A stretch of 64,000 bases of DNA from Bacteroides intestinalis DSM 17393 (GCF_000172175.1 NZ_ABJL02000006.1:496001-560000); one strand, 5' to 3'; shown: positions 43,284 through 53,100, counted from the stretch's first letter. The notes: generated by a model from the letters alone, not told the origin. Program-made: numbers and translations.

Positions 43284-44798
43284 TTACTTAATCAAGTCTT
43301 TTCCTGTCATTTCAGCCGGCTGTGCCATACCCAGAATGTGAAGGATAGAAGGAGCAACATCTGCCAAAACACCATTCTCTACTTTAGCATTCTTATTCTC
43401 CGTTACATATACAAAAGGAACCGGATTCAAAGAGTGAGCCGTATTCGGAGTACCATCTTCGTTCAGTGCATGATCTGCATTGCCGTGGTCAGCAATGATG
43501 ATAACTTCATAATCGTTAGCTTTAGCTGCTTCTACTGTATCTTTCACACATTCATCGATAGCTTTCACTGCTTTTTCAATGGCGTCATAGATACCAGTAT
43601 GTCCTACCATATCACCATTCGCATAGTTCACAACGATGAAATCAAACTTCTGAGTGTTGATAGCTTCCACTAATTTATCCTTTACTTCATACGCACTCAT
43701 TTCCGGCTTCAAGTCGTAAGTGGCTACTTTCGGAGACGGAACCAGGATGCGTTCTTCAGCATCGTACGGAGTTTCACGACCACCGTTAAAGAAGAAAGTT
43801 ACGTGAGCGTACTTCTCTGTTTCAGCAATGTGCAATTGAGTTTTGCCTTGAGCTGCCAAATATTCGCCCAATGTATTCTGAACATTTTCTTTATCGAAAA
43901 GGATATGTACACCCTTGAATGATGCATCATACGGAGTCATGCAATAATATTGCAAGCCCGGAATAGCATGCATACCCTGTTCAGGCATATCCTGTTGAGT
44001 CAGCACTACTGTCAACTCTTTTGCACGGTCGTTACGATAGTTGAAGAAGATAACTACATCACCTTCTTTAATAGTTCCATCGAAGTTACCATTTACAATC
44101 GGCTTGATGAATTCATCCGTTACACCTTCGTCATAAGACTCCTGCATAGCCTGAACCATATCAGTGGCAACTTTACCTTCACCGTTTACCAGCAAATCAT
44201 AAGCTACCTTCACACGTTCCCAACGTTTATCACGGTCCATTGCATAGAAACGGCCTACAATAGAAGCAATCTTACCTGCCGACTTTTCACAATGTGCAGT
44301 CAGTTGCTCAATAAAGCCCTTGCCGCTCTTCGGGTCAGTATCACGACCATCCATGAAACAATGAACGAATGTATTGTCAACACCATATTCTTTAGCAATA
44401 TCGCAAAGTTTGAATAAGTGGTCGAATGAGCTGTGAACACCACCATTGGAAGTCAATCCCATAAAGTGAATATTCTTACCGTTTTCTTTAGCATAAGAGA
44501 AAGCAGAAACGATTCCCGGATTCTTCATAATGCTATTGTCGGCACATGCGCGGTTAATCTTCACCAGGTCCTGATATACGATACGTCCTGCACCGATATT
44601 GAGGTGTCCGACTTCCGAGTTACCCATCTGACCATCAGGCAAACCAACATTCTCACCGCTTGCCTGAAGCTGTGAATGAGGATACGTAGCCAGCAGACTG
44701 TCCCAGTACGGAGTAGGTGTATTGAAAATCACATCGTCTTTACCCTGATCGCCGACACCCCAGCCATCAAGAATCATTAAAAGGGCTTTCTTACTCAT
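43284..44798 (-). CDS. gpmI: Phosphoglycerate mutase, 2,3-bisphosphoglycerate-independent
   Basis: Glycolytic enzyme interconverting 3- and 2-phosphoglycerate with two Mn ions. The 504-aa product begins MSKKALLMILDGWGVG (ATG 44798). The ORF stays open 27 codons further upstream, but that part lacks homology and overlaps the promoter. Key features: Asp11 in LDGWG, catalytic Ser61 in GNSEVGH, and the C-terminal metal motif ADHGNADHAL. Monocistronic, with a -7 box at 44877-44884 divergent from the corA promoter. Confidence 0.97.
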   Translation of the reverse strand: MSKKALLMILDGWGVGDQGKDDVIFNTPTPYWDSLLATYPHSQLQASGENVGLPDGQMGNSEVGHLNIGAGRIVYQDLVKINRACADNSIMKNPGIVSAFSYAKENGKNIHFMGLTSNGGVHSSFDHLFKLCDIAKEYGVDNTFVHCFMDGRDTDPKSGKGFIEQLTAHCEKSAGKIASIVGRFYAMDRDKRWERVKVAYDLLVNGEGKVATDMVQAMQESYDEGVTDEFIKPIVNGNFDGTIKEGDVVIFFNYRNDRAKELTVVLTQQDMPEQGMHAIPGLQYYCMTPYDASFKGVHILFDKENVQNTLGEYLAAQGKTQLHIAETEKYAHVTFFFNGGRETPYDAEERILVPSPKVATYDLKPEMSAYEVKDKLVEAINTQKFDFIVVNYANGDMVGHTGIYDAIEKAVKAIDECVKDTVEAAKANDYEVIIIADHGNADHALNEDGTPNTAHSLNPVPFVYVTENKNAKVENGVLADVAPSILHILGMAQPAEMTGKDLIK

Positions 44799-44876
44799 AA
44801 TATTAATTGATTTTAAATGTACAATCTTTAACCTCTGCAAAAACGTTCTTTGAAGAAAGAGCGATTTTTCCGGCTG

Positions 44877-44884
44877 CAAAGGTA
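44877..44884 (-). promoter_or_regulatory. -7 box of gpmI
   Basis: Minus-strand TACCTTTG, 78 bp upstream of the gpmI ATG; -33 element unclear. Confidence 0.55.
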
Positions 44885-44926
44885 CAAAAAAGCATGGTTA
44901 AAGCGTACTGTTTCAAATGATTTATG

Positions 44927-44934
44927 TACTTTTG
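44927..44934 (+). promoter_or_regulatory. -7 box of the corA-type gene
   Basis: TACTTTTG matches TAnnTTTG. Transcription from about 44941-44945 would give a leader of about 130 nt before the ATG at 45072. Confidence 0.55.
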
Positions 44935-44965
44935 CCACGCTTTAAAAAAATAAAAAACAAGAAAT

Positions 44966-45010
44966 ATGGACGATTCAAACCCACGAACGTGCAACAGTAT
45001 TTATAATTAA
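44966..45010 (+). CDS. Candidate 14-aa leader peptide upstream of corA
   Basis: ATG at 44966, 14 codons encoding MDDSNPRTCNSIYN, TAA at 45008-45010. It starts about 25 nt after the predicted transcription start and ends 2-3 nt before the left strand of the leader RNA stem (45013). No Shine-Dalgarno is visible before it. Salmonella corA and mgtA have short leader ORFs controlling their expression; this peptide is not similar in sequence, so the parallel is by position only. Confidence 0.45.
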   Translation: MDDSNPRTCNSIYN

Positions 45011-45011
45011 A

Positions 45012-45064
45012 GCGAACGGAGACGTTGCTCGCAATGCCTCGGTTCGTCCCTAAAGAAAGGAGGC
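45012..45064 (+). promoter_or_regulatory. Candidate two-state RNA leader controlling corA translation
   Basis: State A: cgaacggag (45013-45021) pairs with ctcggttcg (45038-45046) at 8 of 9 positions. State B: aacg-gaga-cgtt (45015-45026, GNRA loop) with gcg/cgc below it, plus gcctc (45036-45040) pairing gaggc (45060-45064), which buries the Shine-Dalgarno aaaggagg (45056-45063). The states use the same strands and exclude each other. A is predicted ON, B OFF. Confidence 0.45.
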
Positions 45065-45071
45065 TATTACG

Positions 45072-45998
45072 ATGAGAACGTATCTTTACTCTGAAGCCGG
45101 CTTTATAGAAAAGCCACAATGGATGCCCAATAGCTGGGTAAATGTTGAATGCCCTGATGACAATGACTTTGACTTTCTCACACAGGAACTGAAAGTTCCC
45201 GAATCATTTTTAGAAGATATCGCTGATGCGGACGAACGTCCGCGTACAGAAACAGAAGGTAATTGGTTACTGACTATTCTGCGCATCCCGATGCAGAGCA
45301 GCCAGCATGGTATTCCTTTTATCACTGTGCCCATAGGCATCATTACCAATAATGAAATTATCGTATCGGTATGTTATCATAAGACCGAACTTATCTCTGA
45401 TTTCATCCAGCATACACGTCGCAAAGGTATCGTAGTCAACAATAAACTGGATTTAATCCTACGGATGATTTACTCTTCCGCAGTTTGGTTTTTGAAGTAC
45501 CTGAAGCAAATTAATAATGACGTTGCCAATGCGGAAAAAGAACTGGAAAAGAGTATCCGCAATGAAGACTTGCTTCGCCTGATGAAGTTACAGAAGACTC
45601 TTGTCTACTTCAATACCTCCATCCGTGGTAATGAAGTGATGATCGGTCGCCTGAAGAATATCTTTCAGGACACCGATTATCTGGATATGGAACTATTGGA
45701 AGATGTAATCATCGAATTAAAACAGGCATACAATACTGTAAATATCTATAGTGATATCCTTACAGGAACAATGGATGCTTTTGCTTCTATTATTTCCAAT
45801 AATGTCAACGCCATCATGAAACGTATGACGAGTCTCTCCATCACGCTTATGATACCCACACTGATAGCCAGTTTCTATGGTATGAATGTGGATATTCATC
45901 TGGATGGTTTCCCGTATGCTTTCATATTCATTATCTTAATCTCTGTAATCCTATCGGCAGGTACATTTATCTGGTTCAGAAAGATCAAGTGGTTCTAA
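45072..45998 (+). CDS. corA: CorA-type magnesium/divalent cation transporter
   Basis: Inner-membrane pentameric channel for Mg2+ (and Co2+/Ni2+) uptake. The 308-aa product has a cytoplasmic funnel domain (1-240), a long stalk helix, and two C-terminal membrane helices with the selectivity motif Gly270-Met271-Asn272 in YGMNVD between them; it ends in the basic RKIKWF. The ATG at 45072 is preceded by an unusually strong Shine-Dalgarno (aaaggagg, 8 nt away), rare in Bacteroides, whose genes mostly lack one. The leader has an upstream ORF and alternative RNA pairings (see 44966-45064). Confidence 0.95.
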   Translation: MRTYLYSEAGFIEKPQWMPNSWVNVECPDDNDFDFLTQELKVPESFLEDIADADERPRTETEGNWLLTILRIPMQSSQHGIPFITVPIGIITNNEIIVSVCYHKTELISDFIQHTRRKGIVVNNKLDLILRMIYSSAVWFLKYLKQINNDVANAEKELEKSIRNEDLLRLMKLQKTLVYFNTSIRGNEVMIGRLKNIFQDTDYLDMELLEDVIIELKQAYNTVNIYSDILTGTMDAFASIISNNVNAIMKRMTSLSITLMIPTLIASFYGMNVDIHLDGFPYAFIFIILISVILSAGTFIWFRKIKWF

Positions 45999-46031
45999 CA
46001 ATCCATCCAAGTATTTTCATCTCTTTCGGTC

Positions 46032-46066
46032 ATTTTTCGCAAATAATACGTATGTTTGCGAAAAAT
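46032..46066. promoter_or_regulatory. 12-bp dyad overlapping the promoter of the 46079 gene
   Basis: Perfect arms atttttcgcaaa (46032-46043) and tttgcgaaaaat (46055-46066) around 11 nt. The -7 box TATGTTTG (46051-46058) lies inside it, 20 bp before the ATG. It may be an operator. It could also act as a weak terminator for corA, 33 bp downstream of its stop. Confidence 0.6.
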
Positions 46067-46078
46067 AAACCAATGAAC

Positions 46079-47635
46079 ATGAAAACACACAGGATTTTAA
46101 CGCTTGCATGCCTGATTCTCATGGCATCAATATCTTATGCGCAATCCGAAACCGTCATTGTAGGAAAGAAGACAGGCGGAACAGACCTGAAAGCACAGTG
46201 CTACACATTTCCTCAACGAGTGGAAACTTTTTCAATAAGCGATAAAGGAGATTACCTCTGTATCAGCTTCCGGGAAACGACTAAAAGCGGTAAGTACCTG
46301 AAGAATAAAGGAGAAATAGGCTTTTATGACACCAAGAGTAGCCAACTTCTATGGAAACAACCCATTGATTTCAGTAAATCAAGAGTAACCTGCCTTTCGG
46401 AAGGGGTCTTAATATCTGAAATTGGCAGCAAAATATCATTGCTAAGTAAGGAAACAGGAGCAAAGAAATGGGAAGCTGATTTATTTCCGGTATATGTGGA
46501 TGATTCACTTGGGTTAGTCTTAGGATATAATTCTCCTACATCCAACAAACTCCGCGCTGTTAGCCTAAAATTCGGTAACTATTTGTGGGAAAACAAAATA
46601 CCTCACCAATACGGTTGGAACGAAGTTCTCGATCTGGAACAAAATAAACGTCTGATTGTAGCGGATGCATTGCATAAGCTGGATTTCATGACCGGAGAAT
46701 TACTGACCTATCCGGGAAAACCGGGAGCTCATGATACAAAGGCGGCATTGTTACAGGGATTAGCCGCTGTAGCAGTCGGAGTAGCTGGTGGCGTGGCAAC
46801 CGGTGGCGCCTATTATTACAGTTATGTTCCCATTGCCAATAATACAATCACCGGATTAACCTCCAATATACTGTCTCAGGATTCACTTTATTACTGGGCA
46901 GACCGTCAACATATCTCCTGTATGGACACAGCTTTCAATGTAGTGTGGCAAACAGAGTTTCCTGATGTGAAGGCTTCCCGCTCCCAACTTTTCGTGCAAG
47001 ATGGCAAGTTATTCATGCTAAATTACGGTTACGGATTACGCGAAGGAGCAAGTCGCAAGAAATATGGACGCCCATTTATAGCCTGTTACAACCTGCTAAA
47101 CGGAGAAGAAATCTTCTTCAATCAACTAAGCGTAAAGAAAGATATGATTGAAGACGCCCTGCGGACCGAGGACGCACTCTATATGCTGTTCGATGATGGA
47201 ATGGCTTATCAGGAGCTGATGGACTCCGTCGTAAATATTGTACCTTGGGATACCAAACAACGCGGAAAGCTGGAAGCAATACTGCCCGGTACATTTTATG
47301 CAGCCAACAAAGATACAACAGCTTTCCAGTCGCTCGCCTACAATGGGGAACATTGCCTGGTATATAATGATCAGGGAGTTATCTACGAGGTAGACAAGAA
47401 CTTGAATATTAGTAAGACCTACGAACGGGAACGTATCTACAGCCCCAGTATCCAACTAAAAGATTATTTATGTATCGGCAATCGTGGAGACTATTGGTTC
47501 ATTCATGAAATGGGAATGCCTGTAGCCCATCTTCAAACAGATTTCAAGAAAGGACAAGTGATTGGTAATAAGTTGCTGCTACTTAATTATGAAAACCAAT
47601 TCCTGTTTATCGATCTGGATGAAGCGATAGAATAA
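46079..47635 (+). CDS. Secreted PQQ/WD40-like beta-propeller protein of unknown function
   Basis: A 518-aa exported protein. The ATG at 46079 begins a clear signal peptide (MKTHRILTLACLILMASISY); 30 further in-frame upstream codons overlap the corA 3' end and the promoter. The body has repeated blade-like segments (GEIGFYDTKSSQLLWKQ, ISLLSKETGAKKWEADL, RAVSLKFGNYLWENKIP, FVQDGKLFMLNYGYG) like PQQ or quinoprotein propellers. A Gly/Ala-rich hydrophobic stretch (about 222-242, ALLQGLAAVAVGVAGGVATG) is unusual inside a propeller and could be a loop touching membrane. No enzyme motif seen. Its stop abuts the rnhB stop on the other strand with no terminator between. Confidence 0.8.
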   Translation: MKTHRILTLACLILMASISYAQSETVIVGKKTGGTDLKAQCYTFPQRVETFSISDKGDYLCISFRETTKSGKYLKNKGEIGFYDTKSSQLLWKQPIDFSKSRVTCLSEGVLISEIGSKISLLSKETGAKKWEADLFPVYVDDSLGLVLGYNSPTSNKLRAVSLKFGNYLWENKIPHQYGWNEVLDLEQNKRLIVADALHKLDFMTGELLTYPGKPGAHDTKAALLQGLAAVAVGVAGGVATGGAYYYSYVPIANNTITGLTSNILSQDSLYYWADRQHISCMDTAFNVVWQTEFPDVKASRSQLFVQDGKLFMLNYGYGLREGASRKKYGRPFIACYNLLNGEEIFFNQLSVKKDMIEDALRTEDALYMLFDDGMAYQELMDSVVNIVPWDTKQRGKLEAILPGTFYAANKDTTAFQSLAYNGEHCLVYNDQGVIYEVDKNLNISKTYERERIYSPSIQLKDYLCIGNRGDYWFIHEMGMPVAHLQTDFKKGQVIGNKLLLLNYENQFLFIDLDEAIE

Positions 47636-48241
47636 TTACTTGAAATCAAGTGCTAACTGCCCGTCGCCCAGCAGATTGAATGTCATGCGGTGATAGGGAG
47701 TAGTTCCACGTTCGGCAATGGTAGCACGGTGCTTCTTGGTGGGATAGCCTTTGTTATGGTTCCAGTCATAATAAGGGTATTCTTCGTGCAGGCGGTTCAT
47801 ATAGTCGTCACGGTAGGTTTTGGCAAGAATGGAGGCGGCAGCGATAGACAGATATTTGCCGTCACCCTTGACTACCGTTGTATGCGGCAGGTCCTGATAT
47901 TTCTTGAAGCGGTTGCCGTCAATCAGAAGATGCTGCGGACGCATCTTCAACTGGTCCACCGCACGATGCATGGCAAGGAACGAGGCGTTCAGGATATTTA
48001 TCTTGTCAATCTCTTCGGGAGATACGATGCCGACAGCCCAAGCAAGCGCTTCTTTCTCAATCACTTCACGCAAAGCATAACGCTGGTGCTCCGTCAGTTG
48101 CTTGGAGTCATTCAGTAATTCGTTCTTGAAATCTTTGGGAAGAATCACGGCAGCGGCATACACAGCTCCTGCCAGACAACCACGGCCAGCCTCATCACAA
48201 CCGGCTTCTATCAAATCTTTATTCAAATAAGGCAATAGCAT
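47636..48241 (-). CDS. rnhB: Ribonuclease HII
   Basis: Removes RNA from RNA-DNA hybrids and single ribonucleotides from DNA. The 201-aa product has the active-site motif AGCDEAGRGCLAG with Asp16-Glu17, then LLIDGNRF and VKGDGKYLSIAAASILAKTYRD (third Asp region), and YDWNHNKGYPTKKHR. Length is typical. -7 box TATCTTTG on the minus strand at 48262-48269. It ends flush against the convergent gene at 47635. Confidence 0.97.
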   Translation of the reverse strand: MLLPYLNKDLIEAGCDEAGRGCLAGAVYAAAVILPKDFKNELLNDSKQLTEHQRYALREVIEKEALAWAVGIVSPEEIDKINILNASFLAMHRAVDQLKMRPQHLLIDGNRFKKYQDLPHTTVVKGDGKYLSIAAASILAKTYRDDYMNRLHEEYPYYDWNHNKGYPTKKHRATIAERGTTPYHRMTFNLLGDGQLALDFK

Positions 48242-48261
48242 ACAGCATTAATTTAGAGGCA

Positions 48262-48269
48262 CAAAGATA
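48262..48269 (-). promoter_or_regulatory. -7 box of rnhB
   Basis: Minus-strand TATCTTTG, 20 bp upstream of the rnhB ATG. Confidence 0.5.
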
Positions 48270-48311
48270 AATCTTTTTGAAAGCAAACCGGACTTTTTAA
48301 AGGAAAATAAT

Positions 48312-48319
48312 TACATTTG
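48312..48319 (+). promoter_or_regulatory. -7 box of the TPR/LuxR-like regulator
   Basis: TACATTTG, 18 bp before the ATG at 48338. Confidence 0.55.
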
Positions 48320-48337
48320 CAAAAATAAGACTATACC

Positions 48338-49960
48338 ATGAAGAAAGCTCTGTATCTAATACTTGCAGTTCTCCCGCTAACTGTAACTCCTTTACAAGCC
48401 CAAGATATAAACCAAGCCAAGACTTTAGTTGAACAAGCTCAAAATGCTCTGTTCAGTAATCCTAAACAGGCTTCTTACTATGCGGCACAAGCTGCCGCTC
48501 TATTTCCCGAAGACCAGCCTAATGAGATTTGTACACAAGCCATGATTCTTCACAGTCAGGCAGAACAGCTACTGGGTAACTTCGACTTAAGTATCAAAAA
48601 TTTATATGATGCACAGAGATATATCAACCCTGCAAACAAAAGGCAAACAGCTCAACTCTATTCCCTCATGGGACGCGTATACAGCAAGTTGGGCGATTAT
48701 AACAAAGGCATCGAACTAAATGACAAAGCCACTTCCATTTTCAAATCCTTAGGGGATTCGGCTTCGGTGGCCGGATGCTATAATGAGCGCGGAGTCATGC
48801 ATTATCTACTTGATGAATTTGTGGTAGCTGAAAAATTTCTTCAACGGGCACTGACAATCAACCGTGCCCAACGAAACTTAAAGGAAATAGCTACCAATCT
48901 GAATAATCTATGCCTATATCAGGGAGATACGGAAAAGAAACTCTCCCTTATTCAAGAAGCAATTGCCATCAACAAGAATCTGGATGCCCAATGGTCACTG
49001 GGTGAAAACTATAACAATATGGGCAAACAGTATTATTTCGGCGAACAATACTCCAAAGCCCTGGAAGCTTTGCAGAAAGCCTATGAATACGCCCATAACA
49101 TCGGTGCCAAAGAGCTGATTTGTGATAATTATGAATATTCATCGTGGGTATATGCCGCCATAGGTGACTATAAACAGGCTTACACCCGCCTCAGCCAGAT
49201 GTATGCTTTGAGTAAAGAGCTGCAAAGCAGCAACAAGCTGCGCAACATTGAGCAGGAAATCTCTTATAAAAGATATCAAGACCAGAAATATGCTACTGAG
49301 ATGCAGGAGCAAACCTATAAGATTGAACTACTGAAACGTAATTTATGGTTTTTGGGTAGCGTGCTCGTACTTGGATTAGCTTTCAGCATCTTCTTATATA
49401 AATGGTATAAGCGCAGAAAAGGCCTTCAACTGATAGAGGCCCGCTACCAACTGGAGTTGTCGCAACGCGAGTTATCCGAACTGAAACTGCACCAACAAGA
49501 GTTGGAACTACAGAATATACAGAATGCACTGGACAGTAGCCAGCAAGAAGTAACCAGCTTTGCCGTCTTCCTGAGAAGCCGCAATGAATTGCTGGACAAA
49601 ATACGCGAAATGATTAAGGAAGGGTACAAAATGGATAATCAAGCACTTATCCCCCACCTGAAAAAAGTGAATGCCTATATCAGTCAATACCAAAGCGGAG
49701 ACAAGACCAATAATGCGTTACTGTTGAATATCGAAGACAAGAGTAAAGAATTCATTGAAAGGCTCACAAAAGAACATCCCAACTTGACACAAGGAGAAAA
49801 ATATCTGGCAACCATGCTGCGCGTCAATCTTTCAACGAAAGAAATTTCCATGATTAGCGGGAATAGTCCTAAAACAATTAATATGAATCGCTACAGATTG
49901 CGTAAGGCTTTGAACTTACCAACAGAAAAAGACCTGGTGGAATACTTGCAAAACTACTAA
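48338..49960 (+). CDS. TPR-membrane-LuxR-like HTH transcriptional regulator
   Basis: A 540-aa putative membrane-bound regulator. In order: signal peptide (1-21), tetratricopeptide repeats in the periplasm (about 25-310; e.g. AQLYSLMGRVYSKLGDYNKGIE and ENYNNMGKQYYFGEQYSKALE), one membrane helix (about 335-353, LWFLGSVLVLGLAFSIFLY), a cytoplasmic coiled coil (LELSQRELSELKLHQQELELQ), and a C-terminal LuxR-like HTH (LTQGEKYLATMLRVNLSTKEISMISGNSPKTINMNRYRLRK). No kinase domain. The gene directly precedes a susC/susD pair on the same strand with a 218-bp regulatory gap, so it is the likely regulator of PUL 2. This is inference from position. Confidence 0.85.
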   Translation: MKKALYLILAVLPLTVTPLQAQDINQAKTLVEQAQNALFSNPKQASYYAAQAAALFPEDQPNEICTQAMILHSQAEQLLGNFDLSIKNLYDAQRYINPANKRQTAQLYSLMGRVYSKLGDYNKGIELNDKATSIFKSLGDSASVAGCYNERGVMHYLLDEFVVAEKFLQRALTINRAQRNLKEIATNLNNLCLYQGDTEKKLSLIQEAIAINKNLDAQWSLGENYNNMGKQYYFGEQYSKALEALQKAYEYAHNIGAKELICDNYEYSSWVYAAIGDYKQAYTRLSQMYALSKELQSSNKLRNIEQEISYKRYQDQKYATEMQEQTYKIELLKRNLWFLGSVLVLGLAFSIFLYKWYKRRKGLQLIEARYQLELSQRELSELKLHQQELELQNIQNALDSSQQEVTSFAVFLRSRNELLDKIREMIKEGYKMDNQALIPHLKKVNAYISQYQSGDKTNNALLLNIEDKSKEFIERLTKEHPNLTQGEKYLATMLRVNLSTKEISMISGNSPKTINMNRYRLRKALNLPTEKDLVEYLQNY

Positions 49961-49981
49961 AGTTACCATTACAGCAGATGC

Positions 49982-50085
49982 TATGTTTGTAGATATAGCA
50001 GCACTAGATTCACAACTGTATTTCAACCACTTACAATAATCATTGTAGATTAAAAACTCATAGTTTTCACCCTCTTTGTAGATAT
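49982..50085 (+). promoter_or_regulatory. Regulatory region of PUL 2 susC
   Basis: Contains a possible -7 box TATGTTTG (49982-49989), three TTGTAGAT-type words (tttgtagatat 49986-49996, attgtagatta 50042-50052, tttgtagatat 50075-50085) and a dyad tacaat-aatc-attgta (50032-50047). A later tttctttg near 50130 could be an alternative -7. Sites for the upstream regulator are inferred, not shown. Confidence 0.4.
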
Positions 50086-50178
50086 TTTACAGACCATTCT
50101 TCATAGGAATACTCCAAATTATATCTCTTTCTTTGCCATGTGAGAAACAAATGTTATTAACCTTAAAAACTATCACAC

Positions 50179-53100
50179 ATGGGTAAAATTAAAAAGTATT
50201 CCTTAATACAAAGAGCCGCTTTGTTGGCCTTGCTCTTTGTATGTTTGGTACCGCTAAGCTCTTTAGCACAAACCATCCAATTAACCGGTACAGTAACCGA
50301 CACCAAAGGAGAAACTCTCATTGGCGCCAGTGTTTTGGAAAAAGGTACAACCAATGGTTGCATTACCGACATCGACGGTAACTTTACACTGACTGTTGCT
50401 CCTAATGCGACAATGGTAATCTCTTATGTGGGCTATGTGCCGCAGGAAATTCCTCTGAAAGGACAGAAAACATTAACAGTAACTCTGAAAGATGATACTG
50501 AGATGCTGGATGAAGTAGTAGTCGTAGGCTATGGTACAATGAAGAAAAGCGATATGACCGGAGCCATTTCTTCGGTGAAATCGGAAGATTTGATGAAACG
50601 TGCCACTACCAGCGCCACCGAAGCACTGCAAGGTAAAATAGCCGGTGTAAGCGTACTTAAATCCGGTGGTAATGCAGGTGCAAGCATCTCCGTAAAAATC
50701 CGTGGTATCAAAACGATGGGAGATAACGAACCACTTTATATCATCGACGGTTATCCCGGCGACATCAACACCATCAACCCGCAGGATATCGAATCCATGG
50801 AAATCTTGAAAGACGGTGCAGCCGCTGCAATCTATGGTTCGGTAGCAGCCAACGGCGTTGTGATTGTCAGTACAAAGAATGGCAAAGAAGGAGAACTGAA
50901 AATCTCATTCAATACATACATGACGGTCAACTCCGTAGCAAAAAAATTCGATATGCTTAATGCAGACGGATATTTGAAAGTACACAATATGATGTACGAA
51001 AATGCAGAAAAAGGCAAGCCGGGCTACCTGACTTACAAAAATGGACAGAATCCTACAGGTGCCGACACGGACTGGCAGGACGAGATGCTGCGCACCGGTA
51101 TTGCACAAAACTACTACGTAAACCTTATCGGCGGTTCGGAAGTTGCCAAATACTCCCTGTCTTATGGCCATGCTGATGAAAAAGGTATCTTCAGAGGTAA
51201 CTCTTACATTCAAGACAACGCACGCCTGAAGCTGAATGCACATAAATACATCTTTGACTTTGACGCAGGCCTGAACTTCAAAGTTACGCAAAGCAAGCAA
51301 CCGCAGTATACCCTGAAAGAAATGTACTCCATCTCTCCGCTGATACCTGTTTATGATGAAAACCAAACTTATGGATACGGTCTGACAGACATGTCCGTAG
51401 ATGGTGTAAAAATGGAATTCCCCACCAACCGTAATGTGATGGCGGACGACCACTATAAAGACAGGAAATATACCGGCTACGACATCACCGGTAACATCGG
51501 CCTAACCGTGAAGTTTGCCCCATGGCTTACTTTCAAGACAAGCTATACATACAACGGTTACTACTATAACGACCGTTACCACCGTGCCAAATACGAAGCA
51601 AATGCACAGGAACCGAGTCTTTATCCGTATAATTACGAATACAACTCTTACTATCGTAACCAAACTTTCGAGAATGTGCTAACTTTCATGAAAGACTTCG
51701 GTAAACATTCTATTACCGCCATGGTGGGTAACTCCATCATTTCCGCCCATCAGGACAAAAGTTCCGTGAGCGTGGAAGGAAAGAAGACCGAATATGATGT
51801 AGTGAACGGTGGCTTGACCTCAAGCGAAGTCCCAGGCGGTTTCTTCGACCCCACCTCCCCCACTATCGATGCCGGTATAGGCGGCACATTTACGGGTTCA
51901 GGTACTTTCTACGATTACAACCGTGCCTCTTTCTTCGGACGTTTCAACTATTCATACGCCAGCCGCTACCTGCTACAAGTGACATTACGCTCGGATGGTT
52001 CTTCCAAGTTCGGTAAGAACAACCGTTGGGGTACATTCCCTTCTGTAGCTGTGGGTTGGAGACTCAGCGAAGAAGACTTCTTCCCGAAGAACACACCTAT
52101 CAGCAACCTGAAGTTCCGTGCCAGCTGGGGACGCTTGGGTAGCGAAAGTGCACTTGGCAACTACTATGCCCCGACCATGACCAACAGCAATACCCAATGG
52201 ATGAGTTACATTCAGGGCGGCAATGCCTGGGCAGGTATGTCCAACCTCTATTTGGTAAACGACGATTTACGTTGGGAAACCACCGATACCAAAAACATCG
52301 GCTTCGACTTCGGACTGTTCAACAACAAACTGAGCGGTAGCGTCAACTACTATTACAACACCACAGAAGACCTGCTTATCGAAAAAGTCATGGCACCTTC
52401 CGCCGGTATCTACAATCCCACAGTCAATGTAGGAAAGATGGTGAACAAAGGTTTTGAACTCGAACTGAATTACGGAAACAGCATAAGCGATTTTGACTAT
52501 AACATCGGGCTCAACCTCTCCACTATCCACAATGAAATGCTCGAAGCAGACCCGAACCAGGTACTCTACGGTTCGGCATGGAAAGGAAACGGCCATTTCG
52601 TAACTCAAACTCTGAAAGGCTACCCGGTAGCCAGCTTCTGGTTATACCAGACAGACGGTATCTTCCAAAGCGATGCAGAAGCTGCCGCTTATGTAAACAG
52701 CAAGGGCGAACGCCTCCAACCGGATGCAAAAGCCGGTGATATCCGCTTTAAGGATGTGGACAACAACGGCAGCATCGACTCAGGCGATAAGGTATATTCC
52801 GGTTCCGGTATTCCTAAAGTAGAGGCTAACTTGTCATTCAGCGGTTCTTACAAGAACTTCGACCTCTCCTTCCAGTTCGGCAGCGCATGGGGGCACAAGC
52901 TTTACAACGTAAACCGCCTGTACTACGAAGGAATGGATGCCGGCAGAAACTACTTCACAAGCACGCTGGACGCATGGACTCCCGGAAATACGGGAGCAGA
53001 CATCCCAAGAGCCGTGCTGGGTGACCCGAACGAGAATACCCGCGAGTCCGACCGTTTCCTCGAAAATGGAAACTTTGTCCGCCTGCGTCAATTGCAGTTA

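Noticed and set aside
45086..45349. Antisense ORF within corA
   Set aside because: Shadow of the CorA coding frame.
50032..50047. Copy of the PUL 1 HTCS operator upstream of PUL 2 susC
   Set aside because: Shares only caataatc as part of a short palindrome, in the opposite orientation, without the second block or the 24-bp spacing to a -7 box.
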